Shown here one piece after another: positions 1-7,470 of a stretch of 25,369 nt of DNA. The stretch is taken from contig CAYUOS010000035.1 in NCBI GenBank assembly GCA_964446435.1, positions 1 through 25,369 of the forward strand, written 5' to 3'. The notes under the pieces were generated by a model. The model worked only from the letters and a program-made list of their open reading frames with translations. It was not told the origin of the DNA and made no database searches. This DNA is from SLNP01 sp964446435 (GTDB lineage: Bacteria > Bacteroidota > Bacteroidia > Bacteroidales > VadinHA17). A program made the translations under genes and the position numbers. Numbering within the stretch: the stretch's first letter is position 1; the number at the start of each line of letters is the position of its first letter.

Positions 1-783
1 GCACTGCTTACCCTATATGAGCAGTCAAAGCCTGTGAAGAGGGGAGTACATCCGACAGCTGTGATTGAGGAGTCGGCCAAGATAGGCAATGATGTCTACC
101 TTGGTCCGTATGCATACATTGGCGAAAATGTCATTATCGGTGATAACTGCAGGATTTACTCGCACGTCAGCATAGGCGACAATACGACAGTCGGCAATGG
201 CTGTAAGATATACAACGGCGTGAAGGTTTACCACGAATGCAAAATAGGCAATAATTGTACAATACATGCAGGAAGTGTGATCGGAGCAGACGGTTTTGGT
301 TTTGCCCCTCAATCTGAGACCGAGTTTATGAAGATACCGCAGATTGGGAATGTAGTAATTGAGGATAATGTTGAGATAGGGGCAAACAGCTGCATCGACA
401 GGGCTACAATTGGCTCAACTATTATAAGAAGTGGTGTTAAGCTGGATAACCTGATACAGATAGGGCACAACGTAGAGATTGGAAACAATACGGTTATGGC
501 TGCCCAGACCGGAATTGCAGGATCAACCCATATCGGGCGAAACTGTATGTTTGCAGGGCAGGTCGGAATTACAGGCCATATCAAGGTTGCTGACGGCACA
601 AAGATAGGAGCCCAGGCGGGCATAGCAGGAGCTGTAAAGAATCCCGATACCACGCTTCTCGGCTCACCGGCAATGGATTCGCATGCGTTCCTGAAGTCTT
701 GGGTAGTATACCGGAAATTGCCCGAACTGAGTGCAACAGTCGAGAAACTAAAGAAGTTATTAAAAGAGTCTGATAATCAATAG
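1..783 (+). CDS. lpxD: UDP-3-O-acylglucosamine N-acyltransferase LpxD, 5'-truncated by the window edge
   Basis: Third step of lipid A synthesis: transfers a 3-hydroxyacyl chain from acyl-ACP to the 2-amino group of UDP-3-O-acyl-glucosamine in the cytoplasm. The reading frame is open to base 1 (reading ALLTLYEQSKPVKRG), so the start and roughly the first 80-90 residues (the N-terminal uridine-binding domain) lie outside the window. The GTG at 34 is internal, not a start. What remains is a left-handed beta-helix of hexapeptide repeats ([LIV]-G-x4). The QIGHNVEIG segment holds the histidine known as catalytic in the family. A short helical C-terminus (VYRKLPELSATVEKLKKLL) matches the LpxD trimer end. 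It is followed on the same strand by lpxC-fabZ and lpxA, the usual Bacteroidota lipid A cluster. Identification is firm. Confidence 0.95.
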   Translation, partial: ALLTLYEQSKPVKRGVHPTAVIEESAKIGNDVYLGPYAYIGENVIIGDNCRIYSHVSIGDNTTVGNGCKIYNGVKVYHECKIGNNCTIHAGSVIGADGFGFAPQSETEFMKIPQIGNVVIEDNVEIGANSCIDRATIGSTIIRSGVKLDNLIQIGHNVEIGNNTVMAAQTGIAGSTHIGRNCMFAGQVGITGHIKVADGTKIGAQAGIAGAVKNPDTTLLGSPAMDSHAFLKSWVVYRKLPELSATVEKLKKLLKESDNQ

Positions 784-840
784 ATATCAACAGCGGTCTA
801 AAAGAAATCTACTGAATTAAACCAAGTTAGACATCATTTG

Positions 841-873
841 GTTGTGTTGTTCGAAAAAAAATTATTTCTTTTG
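841..873 (+). promoter_or_regulatory. possible promoter of lpxC-fabZ
   Basis: The 118-base gap after lpxD contains GTTG at 841-844 and TTCTTTTG at 866-873, separated by 21 bases. This resembles the Bacteroidota -33 (TTTG) and -7 (TAnnTTTG) elements with one mismatch in each. It would place a start site near 877, about 25 bases before the ATG. This suggests that lpxC-fabZ-lpxA can be transcribed apart from lpxD. The match is weak and the region is A/T-rich. Confidence 0.3.
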
Positions 874-901
874 TGCCATCCAATCAAAATAAACAAAAAA
901 G

Positions 902-2296
902 ATGACAGAGAAACAGCGAACCCTGGCAGGAGAGGTAAGTCTCTCAGGAAAAGGGCTTCACTCAGGAGTAGATGTTAAGGTTACCTTTAAGCCGGCTCCG
1001 GTTAATTATGGATACAGGTTCTGCAGGGTTGACCTCCCTGGCAAACCAATAATAAATGCAATTGCAGATAATGTTACGGATACATCGCGAGGAACGACCC
1101 TGGTGGAGAATGGTGCTTCAGTCTCAACCATAGAGCATGTGCTTGCGGCTTTTCACGGGAAACGGGTTGACAATGCCCTGATTGAGATTGACGGCCCTGA
1201 GGCTCCCATTATGAAGGGAAGTTCAATGATGTTTGTGCGGGCAATAAATGATGCCGGCATTGTTGAACAGGATGCGGAGAGGAATTACTTTACCATAAAG
1301 GAGAAGATCGCTTTCTCAGATGAAGAGCATGGTGTTGATCTGATAATTTACCCCGATGACCATTTCAGCATAAATGTACTGATTGATTACAACAGCAAGA
1401 TTCTTGGAAACCAGTATGCCATTCTCGATTCGGTAGATGACTTCGAGGAAGAGATAAGTACCAGCCGTACTTTCGTGTTTTTTCACGAGCTCGAGCCCCT
1501 ATTCAAGATGGGACTGATAAAGGGTGGCGATCTTGATAATGCCGTTGTAATACTTGAGAAGGAGGTTTCGCAGGTAGAGATTGACCGGATTGCGAAACTA
1601 TTCAACAAGCCGGGCATAACAACCCACAAGGCAGGTATACTGAACAACACCGAACTTCGGTTCCCCAACGAACCGGCCAGGCACAAGCTGCTTGACATTA
1701 TCGGTGACCTCGCATTGGTCGGACAGCCGATTAAGGGAAAGGTTGTGGCTACAAGACCGGGCCATTTTGCAAATACAAGGCTGGCAAAGCTTATCAGGCA
1801 GGAGATCAGGAAAGCCGGCTCGAAAAAGGAGATTCCCGAATATGACCCGACAGTACCTCCTGTTCTGACTACAGAACAGATAAAGGGAATACTGCCCCAC
1901 CGATACCCGTTTCTTCTTATTGACAGGATTATCCATCTCGATGATAGCATGACCGTTGGTTTGAAGAATGTGACCTTCAACGAGTTCTTCTTCCAGGGGC
2001 ATTTCCCCGACGAACCGGTGATGCCGGGTGTATTGCTGGTTGAAGCTATGGCTCAGACGGGTGGAATTCTGGTACTCAACCAGGTTGAGGAACCGCACAG
2101 GTATTCCACCTACTTCCTCAAGATCGACAAGGTCAAGTTCAAGCAGAAGGTAGTGCCCGGAGACACTGTACTTTTCAAGCTTGAAATGACTGAACCAATG
2201 CGCAGGGGAATAATCCAGATGTACGGACAGGCATTTACCGGCGGAAAGCTGGTTGCCGAAGGTGAACTTACTGCACAAATTATTAAGAACAGATAA
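902..2296 (+). CDS. lpxC/fabZ: bifunctional UDP-3-O-acyl-GlcNAc deacetylase / 3-hydroxyacyl-ACP dehydratase (LpxC-FabZ fusion)
   Basis: Fused cytoplasmic enzyme of 464 residues. The N-terminal part (about 1-305) is LpxC, the zinc deacetylase that commits the pathway to lipid A. The zinc ligands fit His79 (STIEHVLAAF), His261 and Asp265 (HKLLDIIGD), and the catalytic-site His288 sits in GHFANTRLA. The C-terminal part (about 320-464) is FabZ, a hot-dog-fold dehydratase of fatty acid elongation, with catalytic His367 (QGHFPDEPVMPG) and Glu381 (EAMAQTGG) and the LPHRYPFLLIDR opening. The fusion is a known feature of Bacteroidota and couples hydroxyacyl-ACP use with lipid A commitment. The start has an A-rich leader (AACAAAAAAG) and no Shine-Dalgarno, as is normal in this phylum. 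The stop is five bases before the lpxA ATG. Both active sites look complete. Confidence 0.97.
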   Translation: MTEKQRTLAGEVSLSGKGLHSGVDVKVTFKPAPVNYGYRFCRVDLPGKPIINAIADNVTDTSRGTTLVENGASVSTIEHVLAAFHGKRVDNALIEIDGPEAPIMKGSSMMFVRAINDAGIVEQDAERNYFTIKEKIAFSDEEHGVDLIIYPDDHFSINVLIDYNSKILGNQYAILDSVDDFEEEISTSRTFVFFHELEPLFKMGLIKGGDLDNAVVILEKEVSQVEIDRIAKLFNKPGITTHKAGILNNTELRFPNEPARHKLLDIIGDLALVGQPIKGKVVATRPGHFANTRLAKLIRQEIRKAGSKKEIPEYDPTVPPVLTTEQIKGILPHRYPFLLIDRIIHLDDSMTVGLKNVTFNEFFFQGHFPDEPVMPGVLLVEAMAQTGGILVLNQVEEPHRYSTYFLKIDKVKFKQKVVPGDTVLFKLEMTEPMRRGIIQMYGQAFTGGKLVAEGELTAQIIKNR

Positions 2297-2301
2297 CAGA
2301 G

Positions 2302-3075
2302 ATGATTTCAGGTCAGTCATACATACACCCCGATGCACTTCTTGGGGAGGATGTCAGGGTAGACGCATTTGCTTACATTTATGGAAATACTGAAATAGGT
2401 GACGGTACCTGGGTGGGTCCCGGGGCGGTCATTATGGAGGGTGCCAGAATAGGAAAAAACTGCAGGATATTCCCGGGAGCCGTTGTTTCGGCAATACCTC
2501 AGGATCTTAAATTCAAGGGGGAGGAGACAATTGCGGTTATAGGTAACAATACCACAATACGCGAATGTGTCACGATCAACCGTGGAACAGCCTCCCACGG
2601 AAAGACGGTGGTGGGAGACAACTGCCTGCTTATGTCGTATGTACACGTGGCCCATGACTGTGTCATCGGCAATAACTGTATCCTGGTGGGCTATACAGGC
2701 CTTGCCGGAGAGGTGCATGTAGACGATTGGGCAATACTTGGCGGGGGAACCGTGGTTCACCAGTTCGTGCATATCGGCGGACACGTGATAATCGGAGGTG
2801 GTTCAAAGGTGAGGATGGATGTCCCGCCCTATATTATGGCCGACCGTGACCCGTTGTCATACATGGGTATTAACTCGGTGGGACTTACGCGCCGTGGCTT
2901 CACCAGGGAGCAGATGGAACAGATTGAGAATATCTATCGCGCTCTCTACAAGAACTCAATGAATACATCACAGGCTCTCGAACACATTGAACGCGAGATA
3001 GAGGCAACCCCACAGCGCGATTACATCGTACAGTTCATAAGGAACTCACAGAGGGGTATTATAAGGTCAAGGTAA
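2302..3075 (+). CDS. lpxA: acyl-ACP--UDP-N-acetylglucosamine O-acyltransferase LpxA
   Basis: First, reversible step of lipid A synthesis: acylates UDP-GlcNAc at the 3-OH. The 257-residue length is normal for the family. An N-terminal left-handed beta-helix of hexapeptide repeats is followed by the helical C-terminal domain with the RRGFTREQMEQIENIYRALY segment that is typical of LpxA. The YVHVAHDCVIG segment contains His115 and His118, matching the E. coli catalytic region around His125. The QDLKFKGE loop is also characteristic. The gene begins five bases after lpxC-fabZ, so the two are probably cotranscribed. Its 3' end overlaps the convergent ThiL-like gene by nine bases, leaving no room for a conventional terminator. 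Firm identification. Confidence 0.96.
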   Translation: MISGQSYIHPDALLGEDVRVDAFAYIYGNTEIGDGTWVGPGAVIMEGARIGKNCRIFPGAVVSAIPQDLKFKGEETIAVIGNNTTIRECVTINRGTASHGKTVVGDNCLLMSYVHVAHDCVIGNNCILVGYTGLAGEVHVDDWAILGGGTVVHQFVHIGGHVIIGGGSKVRMDVPPYIMADRDPLSYMGINSVGLTRRGFTREQMEQIENIYRALYKNSMNTSQALEHIEREIEATPQRDYIVQFIRNSQRGIIRSR

Positions 3076-4089
3076 CTGCCATCCCTGTGACCTCAGTTCA
3101 ACCAGGGTGTCATCAGGGGTCACAAGTGAACAGCCCTCTGAGCCATCGGTAATATACCCGATCAACCTCAGACCTGTTATTTCATTCACCATTTTCACCT
3201 GACTGATTGGAACCAGCATCAGGAATTCATAATCATCGCCACCGTTCATCGCGGCCACAACAGGTTCGAGGCTCATCTCCGAGGCATTCCTGTGTGTGCT
3301 CTGGTCGACAGGAATCTTATCGTACCATACCCGGCAACCGAGGTTGTTCACACGGCAAAGCCCCAACAGCTCTGTTGCAAGGCCCTCCCGTACCACTGTA
3401 ACTGCCGAGGGTTTAATGCCCCTTTCCCCGATTTCATGCATCAAACCGACGGGTATCTCAGGCTTCAGCTGGCGGCCGATGGTATACTCATAATCTGCCA
3501 GGTCGGGCTGCGCATTTGATCCTCCCTGGAATATCCTGCGTTCCCTCTCCAGCACCTGCAGCCCGGTGAAGGCTGCACCCAGATCGCCGGTAACACATAT
3601 CAGGTCGTTTACGGCCGGTGACTGATACCCCTCAGGGGCATCATTACGATAGCCCCATGCAGTGCATGTGAGCGTCAGTCCTGTCAGCGAACTGATGAAA
3701 TCAAAGTATCTTACAGCGGTACCATATTTAACAGCTGCCTGCTGAATGCCCTCAACAAGTTCAACAGCCTCAGCCTTTCCGAACCGCGAGCTCATGCCCA
3801 CGGCAAACCTAAGGGCATCAGGAGTGCCCCCTGCAGCAAATATTCCGGCGAGGGTTCTTACCACAAGCTTGTGCCCAAGGTGCCTGAGCGGAAAATAGAC
3901 CAGGCTGAAATCGATGCCCTCAAGCATCATATCATGGCTTACCAGCAGGTTTCCCCGCCCTTCCACCGCAGAGGTGCCAAAAGCCGTCTCCTCTCTTCTG
4001 ATTCCTGTCTTTTCTGTCAGATACTCAAAAAGGTCATACCTTCCCAATCCCTTCTCCCCGTTTTTCGCTTCACTGCTGTCAGCCATCAT
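3067..4089 (-). CDS. ThiL-like (AIR synthase-related) protein with eroded catalytic motifs, probable pseudoenzyme
   Basis: Full-length (340 residues) homologue of thiamine-monophosphate kinase, whose normal role is ATP-dependent phosphorylation of TMP to TDP. The fold is recognisable: HDMMLEGIDFSLVYFPLRHLG, SSLTGLTLT, NDLICVTGDLGAAFTGLQ, RQLKPEIPVG, NGGDDYEFL and ITDGSEGCSLV all match Bacteroidota ThiL. The metal and nucleotide motifs are not intact. The GDDAA motif reads GTSAV, the S-D of LSDIxAM reads LAGIFAA, GGDTT reads YFDFI, and the SDG of DISDGL reads REG. Only GDDYE and one Asp remain. I therefore do not call it thiL. It may be a paralogue that binds a ligand or regulates, or an enzyme with other chemistry. 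It starts five bases after the DUF4139 gene and probably shares its promoter. It overlaps lpxA tail-to-tail by nine bases. Confidence 0.8.
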   Translation of the reverse strand: MMADSSEAKNGEKGLGRYDLFEYLTEKTGIRREETAFGTSAVEGRGNLLVSHDMMLEGIDFSLVYFPLRHLGHKLVVRTLAGIFAAGGTPDALRFAVGMSSRFGKAEAVELVEGIQQAAVKYGTAVRYFDFISSLTGLTLTCTAWGYRNDAPEGYQSPAVNDLICVTGDLGAAFTGLQVLERERRIFQGGSNAQPDLADYEYTIGRQLKPEIPVGLMHEIGERGIKPSAVTVVREGLATELLGLCRVNNLGCRVWYDKIPVDQSTHRNASEMSLEPVVAAMNGGDDYEFLMLVPISQVKMVNEITGLRLIGYITDGSEGCSLVTPDDTLVELRSQGWQLP

Positions 4090-4094
4090 CTCTG

Positions 4095-5699
4095 TTATTC
4101 AAGTATTATCACCCTGTCTTTCGGATACCTCACTGTATAGGTCAGCACAAGCTCCCTGCTCTGTTGCGGTTCAAGACTGAACTCCCATGTAACCATGCCG
4201 GTCAGCGCATCGAGCCTGCCACCCGAAAGCTGTGTCGCCTCAACCGTTATGTCGCTCGAGGTCGAGACCGGCACCTGGTCGCTTATCCTCATCGCAACAG
4301 CCTCCTTCTTGTTGTTCCTCACAGTTATCACAAACGACCTGGTATCGACGCGATTGTTGCCCAGCAGTCTGCGCGCTGTAGTCTCAACCTGCCTCTCACG
4401 CTTTATCGTAATGCCTCTGTCGGAACCGAGGCTTATCTTCATGGTGTCGCCGAACTGCGCCGGAGACAGCATGCTGTTGCCAACGAAGGTGTTCTCAAAG
4501 TAAAGGTTTGCCTCGCCTCCGATTATATTCAGTTTCTCCCATTCTGCGATCCTGCCTGTCAGGTATGCCTTTGCATCGAGCTTGGGAACCGACTCCCTGA
4601 CGAAAGAGGCGTTTGTCGTCGTGCGTCCAATCTCAATTGTCTTGACAAGACCGTCGGAGAGAATATCAGATGGCACCGCTACATCGAACGATACCGATGT
4701 TGTACCCTGGGTAATTACCACTTCGGGGGCCTCTGCTGCCATGGCAAAGTATTCGACATCAGCGACCTGCTCGGCAGCACGCGGAGAACGAACAGAGACT
4801 CCGGCAACTTTTCCGCTCAGCATCCTCTCAACCGGCTGGTAAAAAGATAGATACCATGGGTCGAGCACCGGCATCACACCCGATTCAGAAGGAGAGGCAT
4901 TGGTAAAGCTCAATCTGACACCCTTCCAGTCGTTGCCCGTACGTTGATATACGTTTGCCTTGTAAACCAGTGTTACAGGCCTGTTGGTGTCATCAACCCT
5001 AATGTCATATGTGGGTGTCCATCCGGCGTTGGTAACTATGTAACTCACAACCAGCTTGCCCGACACCTGCGCAGGTGCTGATACCGTCACTGCTATCTCG
5101 CCCGTTGGCAGCCGCCTCCTTCCCATGCTCTGGTTGAGCTGGTTGTTCAGGTCCTGAAGCTGTTTCTCATAATCCTTTAACAACCTGTTTTTTCTTACAA
5201 TTGTTGTCCGTACCTGGTCGATATTTGACATATAGAGCTCAAGCAATGCCCTGTACTGCTCTGCCGTCAGAGACCCGTCCTTACCCGATATCACACGATT
5301 TGCCACCAGGAAGTTCTCTCTCTCACGCAATACCTCTATTGCCGTTCTCTCATCCTCAATCCTGGCTGTCAGTGCCTCTATCTTAGACTTCAGATCCCTT
5401 ACTTCAGGAGAGTCTTCCACGGCTTCAAGGAAATTGTTTGTGTGCGATACACCCATAATGGTAAATCTGCCCTCTCCGCTTACCTGAATCGTTGACCTGA
5501 TTATGTACGGAGAGAGTCCCCTCAGAACAAGTACCGATTCACCAGACTGAACCGTCACCGCAACTTCGCTGCTGATCTGTGCCCTGTCGGGGTAAAGCGT
5601 AACATGCTTTATCTCACTTTTTATATCCTTGCCGGCGCTGCCCTGACCGTATGCAACCGTTGCTGCCAGTAGCAGAAAAGAAATTACCAGTGATCTCAT
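4095..5699 (-). CDS. exported DUF4139 (MuiA-family) protein
   Basis: Protein of 534 residues with a signal peptide (MRSLVISFLLLAATVAYGQG). An N-terminal DUF4140-like part follows (VTLYPDRAQISSEVAV, about 30-100), then a charged coiled coil (about 100-190), then the DUF4139 beta-rich domain (about 200-534, including YIVTNAGWTPTYDIRV, GNDWKGVRLSFTNASP and the DQVPVS segment). The family is called mucoidy inhibitor A-like, but its molecular function is unknown. It is probably periplasmic or on the outer membrane. Around residues 294-304 the sequence LSGKVAGVSVRS resembles the LxGKVAGV motif of SusC-type receptors, which is odd in a non-receptor. It is first gene of a two-gene unit with the ThiL-like gene and diverges from sufB, with a promoter-like pair at 5724-5755. 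Confidence 0.85.
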   Translation of the reverse strand: MRSLVISFLLLAATVAYGQGSAGKDIKSEIKHVTLYPDRAQISSEVAVTVQSGESVLVLRGLSPYIIRSTIQVSGEGRFTIMGVSHTNNFLEAVEDSPEVRDLKSKIEALTARIEDERTAIEVLRERENFLVANRVISGKDGSLTAEQYRALLELYMSNIDQVRTTIVRKNRLLKDYEKQLQDLNNQLNQSMGRRRLPTGEIAVTVSAPAQVSGKLVVSYIVTNAGWTPTYDIRVDDTNRPVTLVYKANVYQRTGNDWKGVRLSFTNASPSESGVMPVLDPWYLSFYQPVERMLSGKVAGVSVRSPRAAEQVADVEYFAMAAEAPEVVITQGTTSVSFDVAVPSDILSDGLVKTIEIGRTTTNASFVRESVPKLDAKAYLTGRIAEWEKLNIIGGEANLYFENTFVGNSMLSPAQFGDTMKISLGSDRGITIKRERQVETTARRLLGNNRVDTRSFVITVRNNKKEAVAMRISDQVPVSTSSDITVEATQLSGGRLDALTGMVTWEFSLEPQQSRELVLTYTVRYPKDRVIILE

Positions 5700-5723
5700 A
5701 GTAATTGTATTTGGTTTAAAGCA

Positions 5724-5755
5724 TAAAGATATGACCTTTTATCAAGGAAATCACA
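5724..5755 (-). promoter_or_regulatory. promoter of the DUF4139 / ThiL-like unit
   Basis: Read on the minus strand, TGTG (5755-5752), a 20-base spacer and TATCTTTA (5731-5724) match the Bacteroidota -33/-7 consensus TTTG and TAnnTTTG with one mismatch each. The predicted start site is near 5720, about 20 bases before the ATG at 5699. Spacing and position are right. Inferred from consensus only. Confidence 0.5.
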
Positions 5756-5862
5756 CCCGGCAAAATCCGGGCCACATTATCATTGTTTAAAATACTGAAG
5801 GTTCGAGGCTGTTACAAGTGCCGGTTCCATGGTGTTGTTTAAGATAAATAATGTCTCTTAAT

Positions 5863-5894
5863 ATTGCCCTAATCAGCAGGATTGATTAATTTTG
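5863..5894 (+). promoter_or_regulatory. promoter of the suf operon
   Basis: ATTG at 5863-5866 (one mismatch to TTTG), a 20-base spacer and TAATTTTG at 5887-5894 (perfect TAnnTTTG) form a good Bacteroidota promoter. The start site would be near 5898, giving a leader of about 90 bases before the sufB ATG at 5987. The -7 box is embedded in the GATTAA direct-repeat array. Confidence 0.6.
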
Positions 5895-5917
5895 CCGGAT
5901 TAATTTATTCAGATTAA
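5884..5917 (+). repeat. GATTAA direct repeats at 14-base pitch over the sufB start site
   Basis: GATTAA occurs at 5884, 5898 and 5912, each exactly 14 bases from the last, with similar flanks (GATTAATTTT, GATTAATTTA, GATTAAATC). The array covers the -7 box and the predicted transcription start, a classic repressor position. It could be the operator of an iron or Fe-S sensor, but the regulator is not identifiable here. Confidence 0.5.
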
Positions 5918-5986
5918 ATCAATAAAGGTCAACATTTGCCCAACTGGCTTGTTTAACCAGTATATCAGGTTCATCAGAAAGATGAT

Positions 5987-7356
5987 ATGGAAAAGGAAAG
6001 CGACAAAATACTTGATGAAGTAACTTCAGGCGAATACAAATACGGCTTTTACACCGACATTGAGGCCGACCAGATACCTAAGGGGCTGAATGAGGGAGTG
6101 GTAAGGATGATCTCTGAAAGGAAGGGAGAACCCGAATGGCTTCTCGAATTCAGGCTTAAGGCGTTCAGACACTGGGAGAAGATGAAGATGCCGCAATGGG
6201 CAAACCTGAAGATACCGGAAATAGACTACCAGGATATAATCTACTACTCGGCTCCAAGGCAAAAGGTCTCACCGGGAAGTCTCGATGAGATTGACCCTGA
6301 ACTCAAAAAGACATTTGACAGGCTGGGTATACCGCTTGATGAGCAGAAACACCTCTCGGGGGTGGCTGTTGATGCCGTGATGGACAGCATATCAGTGGCT
6401 ACCACATTCAGGGAGACGCTCGCTGAGATGGGAATCATATTTTCATCGTTCAGTGAGGCGGTGAAGGAGTATCCCGAGCTGGTAAAGAGGTACCTCGGCT
6501 CAGTGGTTCCGTACTCAGACAACTACTTTGCTGCCCTCAATTCGGCTGTATTCAGCGACGGTTCGTTTTGCTACATTCCGAAAGGAGTCAGGTGCCCGAT
6601 GGAACTGTCGACATATTTCAGGATCAACGCGGCAAATACGGGCCAGTTTGAGAGAACACTGCTGGTGGCAGATGAAGAGAGCTACGTAAGTTACCTTGAG
6701 GGATGCACTGCCCCAATGAGGGATGAAAACCAGCTGCATGCTGCAGTGGTTGAGATAATCTCTGAAAAGGGAGCAGAGGTAAAATACTCTACTGTTCAGA
6801 ACTGGTACCCGGGTGACAAAAACGGAAAGGGAGGCATTTTCAACTTCGTTACCAAGAGAGGCATCTGCAAAGGCGACAATTCGAAGATATCATGGACACA
6901 GGTTGAGACCGGCTCAGCAATTACCTGGAAGTATCCCTCGTGCATTCTCAGGGGTGACAACTCGACAGGTGAGTTCTACTCGGTGGCTGTCACAAACAAC
7001 CATCAGCAGGCCGACACCGGTACAAAGATGATCCATATCGGGAAGAACACAAAGAGCACTATAGTATCGAAGGGAATTTCGGCAGGAGTGAGTCAGAACA
7101 GTTACCGCGGACTGGTGAAGGTGCTGAGGAATGCCACAGGGGCAAGAAACTTCTCACAGTGTGATTCACTGCTGCTTGGCGACAAGTGTGGCGCGCACAC
7201 ATTTCCGTACATTGAGGTTGACAACCAGACTGCAATTATCGAGCATGAGGCCACAACTTCAAAAATTGGCGAGGACCAGATTTTCTACTGCAACCAGAGG
7301 GGGATTTCAACCGAGGATGCAATAGGGTTGATTGTTAACGGCTACGCCAGGGAGGT
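5987..7356 (+). CDS. sufB: Fe-S cluster assembly scaffold SufB, 3' end lost in an assembly gap
   Basis: Scaffold subunit of the SufBC2D complex on which Fe-S clusters are built in the cytoplasm. 456 residues are visible up to the N run. SufB of this phylum is about 480 residues, so roughly 25 C-terminal residues are hidden by the gap. Hallmarks are GSFCYIPKGVRCPMELSTYFRIN, EGCTAPMRDENQLHAAVVE, NWYPGDKNGKGGIFNFVTKRG and SQCDSLLLGDKCGAHTFPYIEV. Cys401 in the last motif fits the conserved cluster-forming cysteine, followed by IEHEATTSKIGEDQIFYCNQRG. It is the first gene of an operon with sufC, sufD, sufS and sufE. It begins shortly after GATGAT with no Shine-Dalgarno. The frame running through the Ns into sufC is an artefact of the gap length. 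Confidence 0.95.
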
Positions 7357-7456
7357 NNNNNNNNNNNNNNNNNNNNNNNNNNNNNNNNNNNNNNNNNNNN
7401 NNNNNNNNNNNNNNNNNNNNNNNNNNNNNNNNNNNNNNNNNNNNNNNNNNNNNNNN
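7357..7456. other. assembly gap of exactly 100 N
   Basis: A run of 100 N, a common placeholder for a gap of unknown size. It hides the sufB C-terminus and stop and most of the sufB-sufC spacer. Fourteen known bases (TATACAGAAAAGAG) remain between the gap and the sufC ATG. Confidence 0.99.
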
Positions 7457-7470
7457 TATACAGAAAAGAG

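Larger units (their letters stand above)
5783..5956 (+). repeat. three TTGTTTAA repeats upstream of sufB
   Basis: The octamer TTGTTTAA occurs three times in the same orientation, at 5783-5790, 5835-5842 and 5949-5956, within the 287-base gap between the DUF4139 gene and sufB. I found the same octamer elsewhere in the window only in the leader of the merR-like gene (21706 and 21749). The copies lie upstream and downstream of the likely sufB promoter, so they could be binding sites of a transcription factor. No regulator can be assigned from sequence alone. Confidence 0.5.

Noticed and set aside
34..36. GTG as the start of lpxD
   Set aside because: The frame is open to base 1 with LpxD-like residues before it, and the protein would lack its N-terminal domain. 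The true start is outside the window.
1598..2338. Long open frame of 246 codons on the minus strand opposite lpxC-fabZ and lpxA
   Set aside because: It is antisense to strongly conserved genes and shows no recognisable domain. The same holds for the 228-codon plus-strand frame at 4164-4850 opposite the DUF4139 gene.
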